The translations under genes were made by a program, and so were the position numbers. 35,239 nucleotides of DNA from Dysosmobacter segnis (lineage in GTDB: Bacteria; Bacillota; Clostridia; Oscillospirales; Oscillospiraceae), in NCBI RefSeq assembly GCF_014297285.1, contig NZ_JACOQI010000025.1, positions 1 to 35,239 of the forward strand, read 5' to 3'. The notes under the pieces are model-generated. The model did not search any database. It was not told the origin of the DNA and saw only the letters and a program-made list of their open reading frames with translations. Shown here piece by piece: positions 6,640 through 13,812 of this stretch (within the stretch, counting starts at the first letter, position 1; each line of letters begins with the position of its first letter).

Positions 6640-7659
6640 TCAAAACAATTCGGGGTGAGCAAAATTGCCTACACCGCCGCCTGTATGGATGAATACTACC
6701 GTATGATCACGTGTCAAAACGCCCCGACGGATTAAATCCACCATCCCAGCAAACGCCTTACCCGCATAGGTGTGGCATAGAATCAGTCCCTCCAACTCAG
6801 CAGCCATGTGAATAGCTTCAATTGCCGCATCTGTTACTGCTCCATATCCTTCACCGACATAATCATAGTTCACTGAAATATCGTTTGGAGTGAAGGGCTG
6901 CTCATGAATTCCCAGAAATTCCATAGTGGTATTACACAATGCGGCAATTTCCACTTCTTTAGGCTGTGTGTGATGGCTAACACTGATGCCCAACATTTTA
7001 GCCGATGCGTTTGCCAAGCGAAGTCCGCATTCGATTCCGGCCTGTGTTCCTCCAGTCCCTGTGCCAGCAATCAAGTAATCGGCATGAATGCCTTGTTCAT
7101 CCATCTGATACATTAACTCATCTACAGCGTTAATGTATCCCAAGTTTCCCAAGGGCGTAGCACCACCTAATGGCATAAGATAAGGATGCTTTCCTCTCTG
7201 GCGATAACTTTCTGCAACCTTGCTCGTGATTGGACATATTCCTTGGATCTCCTGATCTTCCAGTTCCTGCGTGATATTAGAATCATAAATCAATTGAGCC
7301 CCAAAAATTCGATCCAGGAGAACATTGCCCTGATAAACCTGCGGCATTTCACCTTCAAGTACTGCAACGCTATTCATTCCCAATTTTCTCGCCGCTGCCA
7401 CACACTGACGCACCCAATTAGACTGGACACCGCCTAATGTAATAACTGTATCCGCATTTTGCTTTACTGCATCTGCCATTAGGAATTCGAGTTTTCTGGT
7501 CTTGTTTCCACCAAAAGCGATAGCAGTCAAATCATCTCGCTTCACATATATCTTTGGCCCGCCCAGCATTTTTGTCAGTTGTGGTGCGAATTCCAATGGA
7601 GTGGGAAGCGGGGTTAGGTGGATACGTGGGTATTTAGCAATCACTTTTTTAATGTCCAT
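6640..7659 (-). CDS. dcyD: D-cysteine desulfhydrase family PLP enzyme
   Basis: This 339-residue fold-type II PLP enzyme belongs to the D-cysteine desulfhydrase/ACC deaminase family. D-cysteine desulfhydrase cleaves D-cysteine to pyruvate, H2S and ammonia; the close relative CuyA releases sulfite from L-cysteate. Visible features are 'YVKRDDLTAIAFGGNKTRKLE' with PLP lysine K53, 'TLGGVQSNWVRQCVAAARKLG', the phosphate-binding 'GTGTGGTQAG' and the closing 'IHTGGGVGNFAHPELF'. ATG 7659 has AGGAG about 9 nt upstream. It is the last gene of a leftward operon, 33 nt after the TRAP large permease, so its substrate is probably what that transporter imports. Family is secure; the choice between D-cysteine, L-cysteate or another beta-substituted amino acid is open. 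Confidence 0.82.
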   Translation of the reverse strand: MDIKKVIAKYPRIHLTPLPTPLEFAPQLTKMLGGPKIYVKRDDLTAIAFGGNKTRKLEFLMADAVKQNADTVITLGGVQSNWVRQCVAAARKLGMNSVAVLEGEMPQVYQGNVLLDRIFGAQLIYDSNITQELEDQEIQGICPITSKVAESYRQRGKHPYLMPLGGATPLGNLGYINAVDELMYQMDEQGIHADYLIAGTGTGGTQAGIECGLRLANASAKMLGISVSHHTQPKEVEIAALCNTTMEFLGIHEQPFTPNDISVNYDYVGEGYGAVTDAAIEAIHMAAELEGLILCHTYAGKAFAGMVDLIRRGVLTRDHTVVFIHTGGGVGNFAHPELF

Positions 7660-7692
7660 AAGATTTGGCTCCTGTCCTCTTTATTTTTTTGC

Positions 7693-8967
7693 TTACAACA
7701 GGCTAGGCAGCCACATGGTGAGTTCTGGCACGTAGGTAATCACCATTAAGGCAATCAACAGTGGGACATACAGGGGTAGGAGTTCTTTCAGTACTTTGTG
7801 CGGAGCTTCCTTACCCACGGTAGCCACTGTGTATAGGCCAACACCAAAGGGCGGTGTCAACATGCCAATGGTCAGGTTTAGAACTAAAATGACACCCAGA
7901 TGTACTGGGGCCACACCGATTGCTGCAGCCACAGGCAACAAAATGGGGGTCAAAATAGTCAAAGCCGATATAGTCTCCATGAACATGCCCACTAACAAGA
8001 CCAAGAGGTTTATCAGCAGTAAAATTAAAAACGGGTTATCGGCCATGCCCAGGAATGCAGAGGTCACCATTTCAGGGAAATGTTCTAATGTCAGAACTTT
8101 AGTGAAAAACGAAGCTACTGCAATAATAATAAAGATATTGCTGACAGTTTTATACGTTCCCATAATGGCATTTTTCAAAATGGAAAAAGAGAATTTGCCT
8201 TTAATTGCTTCGACAATTAATATGTAGATGACAGCAGCTGCGCCAGCTTCGCTTGGGCTGCAAAATCCACCCAGCATAGCAACGATGATGGCGGGGATCA
8301 GGAAAAGAATATGAGCCGCCTCCTTGGTGACCGCCCAAAGGCTTTCCTTTTCGGCGGCAGGATGCTCATCATGATACCCCTTCAACTTGGTTCGACACTG
8401 GAAGGAGATAAATATATAAAGGCAGACAACGATGGCAAAGGCAGGGATCGCGCCGGACATTAAGCAATGCAAAGGGGATTGCTGCGCTAATACCGCAAAT
8501 ATCAGTAGCGGAATACTCGGCGGAAAAATGGGGCCTACCATTGAGGTGGCTGCCGTTACGGCGCAGGCATAGTCTCTTGAAAAGCCTTCTTCTTCCATAG
8601 CCTTGATTTCCACCTGTCCCAATCCACCAATGTCGGCTACCGCAGCGCCAGACATTCCTGCAAAGAGTAAGCTAACGATGATATTCACTTTTGCCGTATA
8701 GCCCTTTGCATTGCGCATCAGAACTCGGCAAAAGTTAAATAGCCGTGTAGTCTCTCCGAACTCGTTGATAAGGCATCCCATTAGCACAAACAATGGACTG
8801 GCCACTAGGGGGAAGGAGTTCAGTGCCTGAAATGCAGAATAGGCCATGGTGGAAATGGGGAGCCCCTCTACAATTACATAGAGCAGCGCTGGGATTCCCA
8901 TGGATACAATAATTGGAAATCCTGCCAACAGCAAAACCAAAAACATGACTAACACGATAGCAAGCAT
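7693..8967 (-). CDS. dctM: TRAP transporter large permease DctM
   Basis: A 424-residue polytopic membrane protein of the DctM family, the translocating subunit of Na+- or H+-driven TRAP importers. It has about a dozen hydrophobic segments, starting with 'MLAIVLVMFLVLLLAGFPI'. Family hallmarks are 'GAAVADIGGLGQVEIKAMEEEGFSRDYACAVTAATSMVGPIFPPSIP' (quoted in pieces here) and 'LTIGMLTPPFGVGLYT' near the end. ATG 8967 has GGGGGAG upstream. It follows the small permease by 3 nt and precedes the desulfhydrase. The set of three TRAP genes is complete, so the transporter should be functional. Confidence 0.93.
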   Translation of the reverse strand: MLAIVLVMFLVLLLAGFPIIVSMGIPALLYVIVEGLPISTMAYSAFQALNSFPLVASPLFVLMGCLINEFGETTRLFNFCRVLMRNAKGYTAKVNIIVSLLFAGMSGAAVADIGGLGQVEIKAMEEEGFSRDYACAVTAATSMVGPIFPPSIPLLIFAVLAQQSPLHCLMSGAIPAFAIVVCLYIFISFQCRTKLKGYHDEHPAAEKESLWAVTKEAAHILFLIPAIIVAMLGGFCSPSEAGAAAVIYILIVEAIKGKFSFSILKNAIMGTYKTVSNIFIIIAVASFFTKVLTLEHFPEMVTSAFLGMADNPFLILLLINLLVLLVGMFMETISALTILTPILLPVAAAIGVAPVHLGVILVLNLTIGMLTPPFGVGLYTVATVGKEAPHKVLKELLPLYVPLLIALMVITYVPELTMWLPSLL

Positions 8968-8970
8968 GGT

Positions 8971-9438
8971 TTACTCCCCCTTTCTCAATTCACTCAGCAG
9001 TCCCAGCACAGCAAAAATTGCCCACAGGATTGTAGAAACAATAATTACAATGTGTAACCACGCATAAGGAATTCGGGCCGCATGAGTTTTTAGCATCTTG
9101 ATTTGCGGGAAAAGCTGAAATTCTCCCGCCAAAATGCCCCCTGTCAGCACGAGAGTTAGTAACCGGCTAACAATATTCATGGCTTTTTTCCCTTTTGTCG
9201 GCAGAAGATCCTGCAAAAACTCTACCCGCAGATGTTCGTTGTGCCTCTCTACGACAGAGACGCCTACAAAAACCATGGCGATCAGGGCAAACGCGGAAAC
9301 CTCCTCCGGAAACTTCAGTGGCAGATTAAAAAAGAAACGCGTGATGATCTGCAAGCCGATAACCCCAACAATCAGGAGATTAAGCGCAATTTCCAACCAG
9401 CCAATGATCTTTTCATAAAAATCCAACACTTTTTTCAT
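8971..9438 (-). CDS. dctQ: TRAP transporter small permease DctQ
   Basis: A 155-residue protein with four predicted membrane helices. It is the DctQ-type small subunit that pairs with DctM in the inner membrane. Typical elements are 'NLLIVGVIGLQIITRFFFNLPLKFPEEVSAFALIAMVFVGVSVVERHNEHLRVEFLQDLLP' (only parts diagnostic: 'FPEEVS', 'HLRVEFL') and a hydrophobic final helix. AGGAGG precedes ATG 9438. The stop abuts the DctM ribosome binding site (3-nt gap), which implies translational coupling. Confidence 0.9.
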   Translation of the reverse strand: MKKVLDFYEKIIGWLEIALNLLIVGVIGLQIITRFFFNLPLKFPEEVSAFALIAMVFVGVSVVERHNEHLRVEFLQDLLPTKGKKAMNIVSRLLTLVLTGGILAGEFQLFPQIKMLKTHAARIPYAWLHIVIIVSTILWAIFAVLGLLSELRKGE

Positions 9439-9508
9439 AACAACCTCCTACTAACAGATCGGACCTGCTTGCATTTCAACAGCTCCGCCGTGTCAGAACC
9501 TCTGTTGG

Positions 9509-10555
9509 TTATGCTTTGCCAAGGTACTCCATGATTTCCTGGAAAATGTCACCCCAATCATCTTTGAACTTTTCCGCGACAGAATCACGGATGGCATCAG
9601 TGTCAAAGGAAAGCTCATCCTTCTCGATAATGACCATGCCCTTCTCAGCAATGGCGGCGCGGGCGGCTTCTTCGTTGGCGGCAAAGCTCTCGTAGACTGC
9701 CTGGCGCGCTTCCACACCGGCCTGCTCCAAGATCTTCTGGTCATCCTCGCTCAATTTGTTCCAGCTTGCTTCATTGATAAACACTCCGGATAGGGTGGGG
9801 TTGTGCCCGGTCATAATGCAATACCCCTCGATCTCGTGCAAGCCGGTATCCACAATGTTAGAGAACGGCATACCGGTACCGTCGATCATTTTGGTGATCA
9901 ACGAGGTGACTACTTCACTCCAGCCCATGGGAGAAGGAGTCGCCCCCATAGCGGACATGGTCTCCATAAAGATTTGGCTGGGAATAACACGGATCTTCAT
10001 TCCCTTCAAGTCTTCTTCACAATAGACGGGCTTACTCGTAGTCAGCAGGTTCTGATTGCCCCAAGAATAAGTGGCAAGCAGACGTACACCTGTACCGCTC
10101 AGCTCCTCATTCAGCCGATCCATGATGGGAGAATCAGGAGCCGTCACTTTAAAAAGTTCCTCTTCACTATCAAAAAGGAATGGTGCCTCTAAGATAGACA
10201 GGGCTGCGCACAGATCTGTTACCTCACTGACATCATGCTGGCTCAAATCGGCAATACCAGTCTGGGTGCCCTCGATGTTATTAGCGGTTAAAGTTCCTCC
10301 GAAATAGTTTTCAATCTGCACGCGGCCTTCTGTTCGTTCCTCCACTAATTCCTTAAATTTGAGGCAGAATATTCCTGCAGGTGACTGTTCGGCATTAACA
10401 TCGCTAAATTTCAGCACAATGGGGGCTGCAGCAGCAGAATCCTTTTCGCTGTCAGGATTGGGGGAAGATTTTGTTGATCCACCGGAGCACCCGGCCAACA
10501 ACAGGGTCGATGCGATGCAAAGCGCTGCGATTTTAGTCAGTCTCTTCTTTAACAT
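9509..10555 (-). CDS. dctP: TRAP transporter substrate-binding protein DctP
   Basis: A 348-residue extracytoplasmic solute receptor. The N terminus is a lipoprotein signal (MLKKRLTKIAALCIAS..., lipobox LLAGC), so it is anchored outside the membrane. The mature part has the DctP pattern: 'LKFSDVNAEQSPAGIFCLKFKELVEERT', 'LLATYSWGNQNLLTTSKPV', 'DLKGMKIRVIPSQIFMETMSAMGATPSPM' region with the carboxylate-binding Arg of 'IRV', and 'WSEVVTSLITKMIDG'. The conserved Arg suggests a carboxylate-containing ligand such as an amino or sulfo acid. AGGAGG lies upstream of ATG 10555. It is the second gene of the sigma-54 operon. Confidence 0.92.
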   Translation of the reverse strand: MLKKRLTKIAALCIASTLLLAGCSGGSTKSSPNPDSEKDSAAAAPIVLKFSDVNAEQSPAGIFCLKFKELVEERTEGRVQIENYFGGTLTANNIEGTQTGIADLSQHDVSEVTDLCAALSILEAPFLFDSEEELFKVTAPDSPIMDRLNEELSGTGVRLLATYSWGNQNLLTTSKPVYCEEDLKGMKIRVIPSQIFMETMSAMGATPSPMGWSEVVTSLITKMIDGTGMPFSNIVDTGLHEIEGYCIMTGHNPTLSGVFINEASWNKLSEDDQKILEQAGVEARQAVYESFAANEEAARAAIAEKGMVIIEKDELSFDTDAIRDSVAEKFKDDWGDIFQEIMEYLGKA

Positions 10556-10616
10556 TACTAAATCCTCCTCATTTTTCTTTTTATCACACGGAACTTTATT
10601 TGCTCCGAATGAATCA

Positions 10617-11570
10617 TTATAATTCAGTCAGGACGCCATCCTTCATAAACAAAGACTCGTCCAGATAAATTGTAGGCTTTTCATAGACCAGGTCCAAATG
10701 CTGAGGGCAGACATTATTTCCGCCAAAACCAGTATTGCTGCCCAATGCAAAGTGGCCAGTGCCATAGATTCCTTCATCGATCACAATGCTTCCAGTCGGT
10801 GTAGCACAGGGGTTCAGGCCGATAGCAAATTCCGCCACAACGGTGCCTCCTGGTATATTTTCAACCTTTTTCCGCAGGTGATCGGCTTGAGTGCCGCCAG
10901 TAATCCTGTAGGCTTTTCCGTCTTGGATCTCTAAATGGATCGGCTGGGTGAGCAGCCCCATTCCGGTGCCCATCACATCAGCAATCAAAGTTCCCGCCAT
11001 CGTGTTCTCTATTGGGGCGATATAGACCTCCATATCTGGGACAGCTGCCATTGTACCGGGGTCCAAACACGTGCCCTTACAGCAGTGAGATGTGCGGCCA
11101 TCAATGTGAAAAGAAAGATCTGTTCCTTTCTGGGTGGTGACTCGGACCTTTTTTGCCTGGTCAAACGCCTTCATCACGGCTTGGACTCGCCCTTGAAGGT
11201 TGACAAAATCAGCTTCTAACGCTTTGTTTGTTAAAAGCTCCTCTGTGGCCTCGGTCATTACAATGACCCGACCTCCTTGCTGCGTGCATGTCTTAGCTGC
11301 AGCAGAATATCCAAGCGTACTGGTGGTAATGCAAATCACGACATTTGCCTGTTTCATAGCTATAGAAATTGCCTCTGGAGGCTGACCATCTTTCAGTACG
11401 CCATCAAAGCTAAGCCTCTTAGGAATTGCTCCGGCCTCTATACAAGCTTCATAGAGTGCCTGCTCCACGGCAGGCGGACGCCCTGTATCTGTAATTAACA
11501 GGACTTGATCATCTGGTTTGATTCCTATGCAGTCCCGCACAATCCTACGAGCTCCCTCCTGTTGTTCCAT
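10617..11570 (-). CDS. M29-like aminopeptidase family protein
   Basis: A 317-residue protein resembling the leucyl aminopeptidase (M29, aminopeptidase T)/NicX superfamily of metal-dependent enzymes. Recognisable pieces are 'IKPDDQVLLITDTG', 'VVICITTSTLGYSAAAK', 'GTDLSFHIDGRTSHCCKGTC', 'GGTVVAEFAIGLNP' with a likely metal-ligand Glu, and 'IDEGIYGTGHFALGSN' with Glu and His ligands. The start is ATG 11570 with AAAGGAGG 9 nt upstream; longer in-frame starts would run through the promoter. It is first in the operon behind the sigma-54 promoter and precedes the TRAP genes by about 60 nt. It may liberate or open a substrate whose product is then cut by the desulfhydrase. Peptidase activity is not certain, since this superfamily includes dioxygenases. 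Confidence 0.75.
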   Translation of the reverse strand: MEQQEGARRIVRDCIGIKPDDQVLLITDTGRPPAVEQALYEACIEAGAIPKRLSFDGVLKDGQPPEAISIAMKQANVVICITTSTLGYSAAAKTCTQQGGRVIVMTEATEELLTNKALEADFVNLQGRVQAVMKAFDQAKKVRVTTQKGTDLSFHIDGRTSHCCKGTCLDPGTMAAVPDMEVYIAPIENTMAGTLIADVMGTGMGLLTQPIHLEIQDGKAYRITGGTQADHLRKKVENIPGGTVVAEFAIGLNPCATPTGSIVIDEGIYGTGHFALGSNTGFGGNNVCPQHLDLVYEKPTIYLDESLFMKDGVLTEL

Positions 11571-11664
11571 GTTTTTGTTCCTCCTTTTCTGTGTGAGCAT
11601 CTCACATCTGGCAATTATATCTGCCGTTTCGCTCTTGTGCTTGTGCCAACTTGGCAAAAATAAC

Positions 11665-11680
11665 AGCAATATTTGTGCCA
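11665..11680 (-). promoter_or_regulatory. Sigma-54 -24/-12 promoter of the TRAP/desulfhydrase operon
   Basis: On the minus strand TGGCAC-AAATA-TTGCT matches the sigma-54 consensus TGGCACN5TTGCW at every fixed position. It lies about 95 nt upstream of ATG 11570 and points into the aminopeptidase-TRAP-desulfhydrase operon. A sigma-54 activator gene is adjacent and divergent. Confidence 0.85.
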
Positions 11681-11764
11681 AGTATGTCCCCTGCGTTTTT
11701 GGAAAAGACCTCATCATTTTCTCGTTTTTTCCCATTATTTGCAAAAAGATTGGCCATCCCGCTC

Positions 11765-11793
11765 TTTTCAATTGGTCAAATTTGCGATATAAT
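11765..11793 (+). promoter_or_regulatory. Sigma-70 promoter of the divergent activator
   Basis: TTTTCA (11765-11770) and a perfect TATAAT (11788-11793) have 17-nt spacing, ahead of the ribosome binding site GAGGTG and ATG 11822. It overlaps the AATTGGTC repeats, so activator binding there could also repress its own gene. Confidence 0.5.
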
Positions 11794-11809
11794 TGGTCAT
11801 CAATTGGTC
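11770..11809. promoter_or_regulatory. Three AATTGGTC repeats, candidate activator sites
   Basis: AATTGGTC occurs at 11770, 11791 and 11802, so the spacings are 21 and 11 bp, close to two and one helical turns. All three sit about 100-145 bp upstream of the -12 element of the sigma-54 promoter, the usual place for enhancer-type sites of AAA+ activators. Binding is inferred. Confidence 0.6.
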
Positions 11810-11821
11810 GAGGTGATTCTA

Positions 11822-11900
11822 ATGGGTAAGAAAAACTAGCTGTTATTACACTATCAAAAGCCGTTGCTCAATTGATGACATTGTTGGAACCTGCCCCGCC
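11822..11900 (+). other. 5' stub of the sigma-54 activator: start site and first codons, frame broken
   Basis: A well-placed GAGGTG precedes ATG 11822, but the frame reads only five codons (MGKKN) to TAG. Adding one A to the A5 run gives MGKKKLAVITLSKAV, which resembles the first residues of the intact paralogue at 31156 ([12 protein letters not shown]). A third frame then encodes SIDDIVGTCPAM, the start of the AAA+ domain. This is best explained by a 1-nt loss plus deletion of the roughly 300-codon sensor region. Confidence 0.55.
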
Positions 11901-12962
11901 ATGGAAAATGCGAAGGCACTCGCCCAAAAGATGGCCCAAACTAACTTGCCAATCCTGATCACTGGTGAGAGTGGTACAGGAAAGGAGCTGTTCGCTCAAG
12001 CAATCCACAACAGTTCACCCAGACGGGAAGAACCATTTATTGCAGTTAACTGTGCTACCATACCAGACTCTTTGTTGGAGAGTGAATTGTTTGGCTATGA
12101 AGAGGGTGCTTTTACCGGAGCGAAAAAAGGAGGGAAGCTAGGATTATTCGAATATGCTCACCGCGGGACACTCCTGCTGGACGAAATCGAATGCATGAGT
12201 TTAAGCCTTCAAGTCAAACTTTTGAGGGCTATACAAGAAAAAGAAATTATGCGATTAGGCAGTCATAAAGTTATTCCTATCGATGTGCGCCTAATTGCTA
12301 TAAGTAACATTGACTTGGAAGAGATGATTCAAGAGAAGACTTTTCGCAAAGACTTGTTTTATCGGCTGAGCACGCTCCCGCTTTCCATACCGCCGCTTTG
12401 TGAGCGCAAAGGGGATATTCCGCTTCTAATTCATGCGATTCAGCGCACATTGGGAAGTTCGTTCACCTTAACGGACGAGGCTATGGAAGTCTTTCTTAAT
12501 CACCCATACCCTGGTAATGTTCGTGAACTGTATAATTACTTAGAGTATTTATCCTGTCTTGGCGAAGGGTCCATCATTACATACAGTGCCCTACCAGTTC
12601 TACTGAAAAAAAGTTGGGAACAGCATAGATCTGACTCAAGCTCCTATGTCACTATGGATTCCGCTCCGCAAACTACCGCTTTTTTTCGTGCTGCCGGAAT
12701 ACATGCCGAGGAATTTCTCTTCCTCCTGGGCCAATTGGCTGAGGCTTCTAAGGTTATGCGGGGAATGGGGCGTGGATCTCTAAAGGCATCTGCTCAAGAG
12801 GCCGGTGTAGTCCTTTCAGATAATGAAATTCGTACCGCCTTGCACTGCCTAAGCCAGTTGGGGTTGGTTAAAATTGGGCGCGGTCGCCGAGCAACGAGGA
12901 TTTCTGCCTCTGGTCTTTCGCTATACCGGCAACTCTGTCCAAGTAGTCAGCCACCCGCTTAG
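11901..12962 (+). CDS. Sigma-54 interacting AAA+ activator, sensor domain missing
   Basis: The frame encodes 353 residues: an AAA+ sigma-54 activator domain with Walker A GESGTGKE (22-29), the sigma-54-contact loop GAFTGA (69-74), Walker B LLLDEIE (91-97) and 'YPGNVREL'. A C-terminal winged-helix-like DNA-binding region follows (about 265-345, ending 'LVKIGRGRRATRISASGLSLY'), not the usual Fis helix-turn-helix. The paralogue at 31156-33222 has about 340 extra N-terminal residues (sensor plus PAS). Here they are absent, the conserved 'SIDDIVGTCPA' lies just before ATG 11901, no start codon exists upstream in frame and 11901 has no ribosome binding site. It is therefore probably a pseudogene, although an AAA-only activator made from a weak start cannot be excluded. 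It would act on the promoter at 11665. Confidence 0.7.
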   Translation: MENAKALAQKMAQTNLPILITGESGTGKELFAQAIHNSSPRREEPFIAVNCATIPDSLLESELFGYEEGAFTGAKKGGKLGLFEYAHRGTLLLDEIECMSLSLQVKLLRAIQEKEIMRLGSHKVIPIDVRLIAISNIDLEEMIQEKTFRKDLFYRLSTLPLSIPPLCERKGDIPLLIHAIQRTLGSSFTLTDEAMEVFLNHPYPGNVRELYNYLEYLSCLGEGSIITYSALPVLLKKSWEQHRSDSSSYVTMDSAPQTTAFFRAAGIHAEEFLFLLGQLAEASKVMRGMGRGSLKASAQEAGVVLSDNEIRTALHCLSQLGLVKIGRGRRATRISASGLSLYRQLCPSSQPPA

Positions 12963-13108
12963 CTTTAAAAAGCATCTTGGAATAAGCAAACCACTGCCCA
13001 ACCCTTTCTGAACTGTGACCCCTTTAATCAGCTTAAAACTGCCGTAGCGGGCGAATGCCCCGAAAAAGCGTCCACGGCCGCCGCTCGATCACACAAGGAG
13101 AACCAACC

Positions 13109-13537
13109 GTGAAGGTCAGGCGGAACACTCTGCTGCTCATTGCCGCTCTGGTCTGGAGCGCGGCGGGCTTCAACATTCTGCGCATCGGCCTGCTGGCCTG
13201 CCCTCCCTACCGCACGATCGTCAATTATCTGCTGTCCGCCGTTGTATTCACCGTATTCCAGATCTTCATTTTCGGACGGCTAGTGAACAAACACACGGCC
13301 CGCATCAGCGCCTACGAGGAGGAGCTGCACCTCTTCCTCAAATTCTTCGATGTGAAGTCCTTCATCATCATGGCGGTGATGATGACCGGCGGCATCTGGC
13401 TACGGTCCAGCGGCGTGGCCCCGGACCGGTTCATCGCGTTTTTCTACACCGGACTGGGGGCCTCCCCCCTGCTGGCGGGGCTGCTGTTCGCCTGCAGCTT
13501 CGCCAAGGCGGCCCTCGCCGCCAAGGGCAAGGCGTAA
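13109..13537 (+). CDS. Small membrane protein, unknown function
   Basis: A 142-residue protein with about four hydrophobic segments: 'TLLLIAALVWSAAGFNILRIGL', 'TIVNYLLSAVVFTVFQIFIFG', 'SFIIMAVMMTGGIWL' and 'FIAFFYTGLGASPLLAGLLFAC' regions. GTG 13109 is chosen because AAGGAG lies 8 nt upstream; an ATG at 13055 has none. Charged 'NKHTARISAYEEELHLF' sits between helices 2 and 3. I do not recognise a family with a known role. It is monocistronic, closed by the terminator at 13560-13599. Confidence 0.7.
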   Translation: MKVRRNTLLLIAALVWSAAGFNILRIGLLACPPYRTIVNYLLSAVVFTVFQIFIFGRLVNKHTARISAYEEELHLFLKFFDVKSFIIMAVMMTGGIWLRSSGVAPDRFIAFFYTGLGASPLLAGLLFACSFAKAALAAKGKA

Positions 13538-13559
13538 TATCGGAAATACGGCCCGTGCA

Positions 13560-13599
13560 GAGCAGTTTTGAGACAGAAATCTCAAGACTGCTCTTTTTT
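13560..13599 (+). terminator. Intrinsic terminator after the membrane protein
   Basis: A 14-bp stem (13560-13573 with 13580-13593, one G-T type mismatch) with loop CAGAAA is followed by six Ts. Confidence 0.88.
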
Positions 13600-13686
13600 G
13601 TGGGCAAGATGGCTCCATCGGGGTCAAACAGCGGTCAGTACGTACAAAAAGGCGGTTTTTGTATGCGGTTTTGACACAGATCACTC

Positions 13687-13716
13687 TTGATTCACCATCT
13701 GCTATCATGGTATGAT
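13687..13716 (+). promoter_or_regulatory. Candidate sigma-70 promoter of the lipoprotein gene
   Basis: TTGATT (13687-13692) and TATGAT (13711-13716) have an 18-nt spacer, about 100 nt before the lipoprotein start at 13813. Confidence 0.45.
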
Positions 13717-13812
13717 GTTGTTGTGCAAGAACAAAAGTCCGCCTATGAGAGATGTGCGTCAGTGACGCCGCTCACAGCGGAAGCAAATATCGAAAAGATA
13801 GGGGGACCAGTC

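Noticed and set aside
11643..11660. Second sigma-54 promoter from another GTGCCA
   Set aside because: The -12 half (TTGC) is missing at the required spacing on the minus strand.
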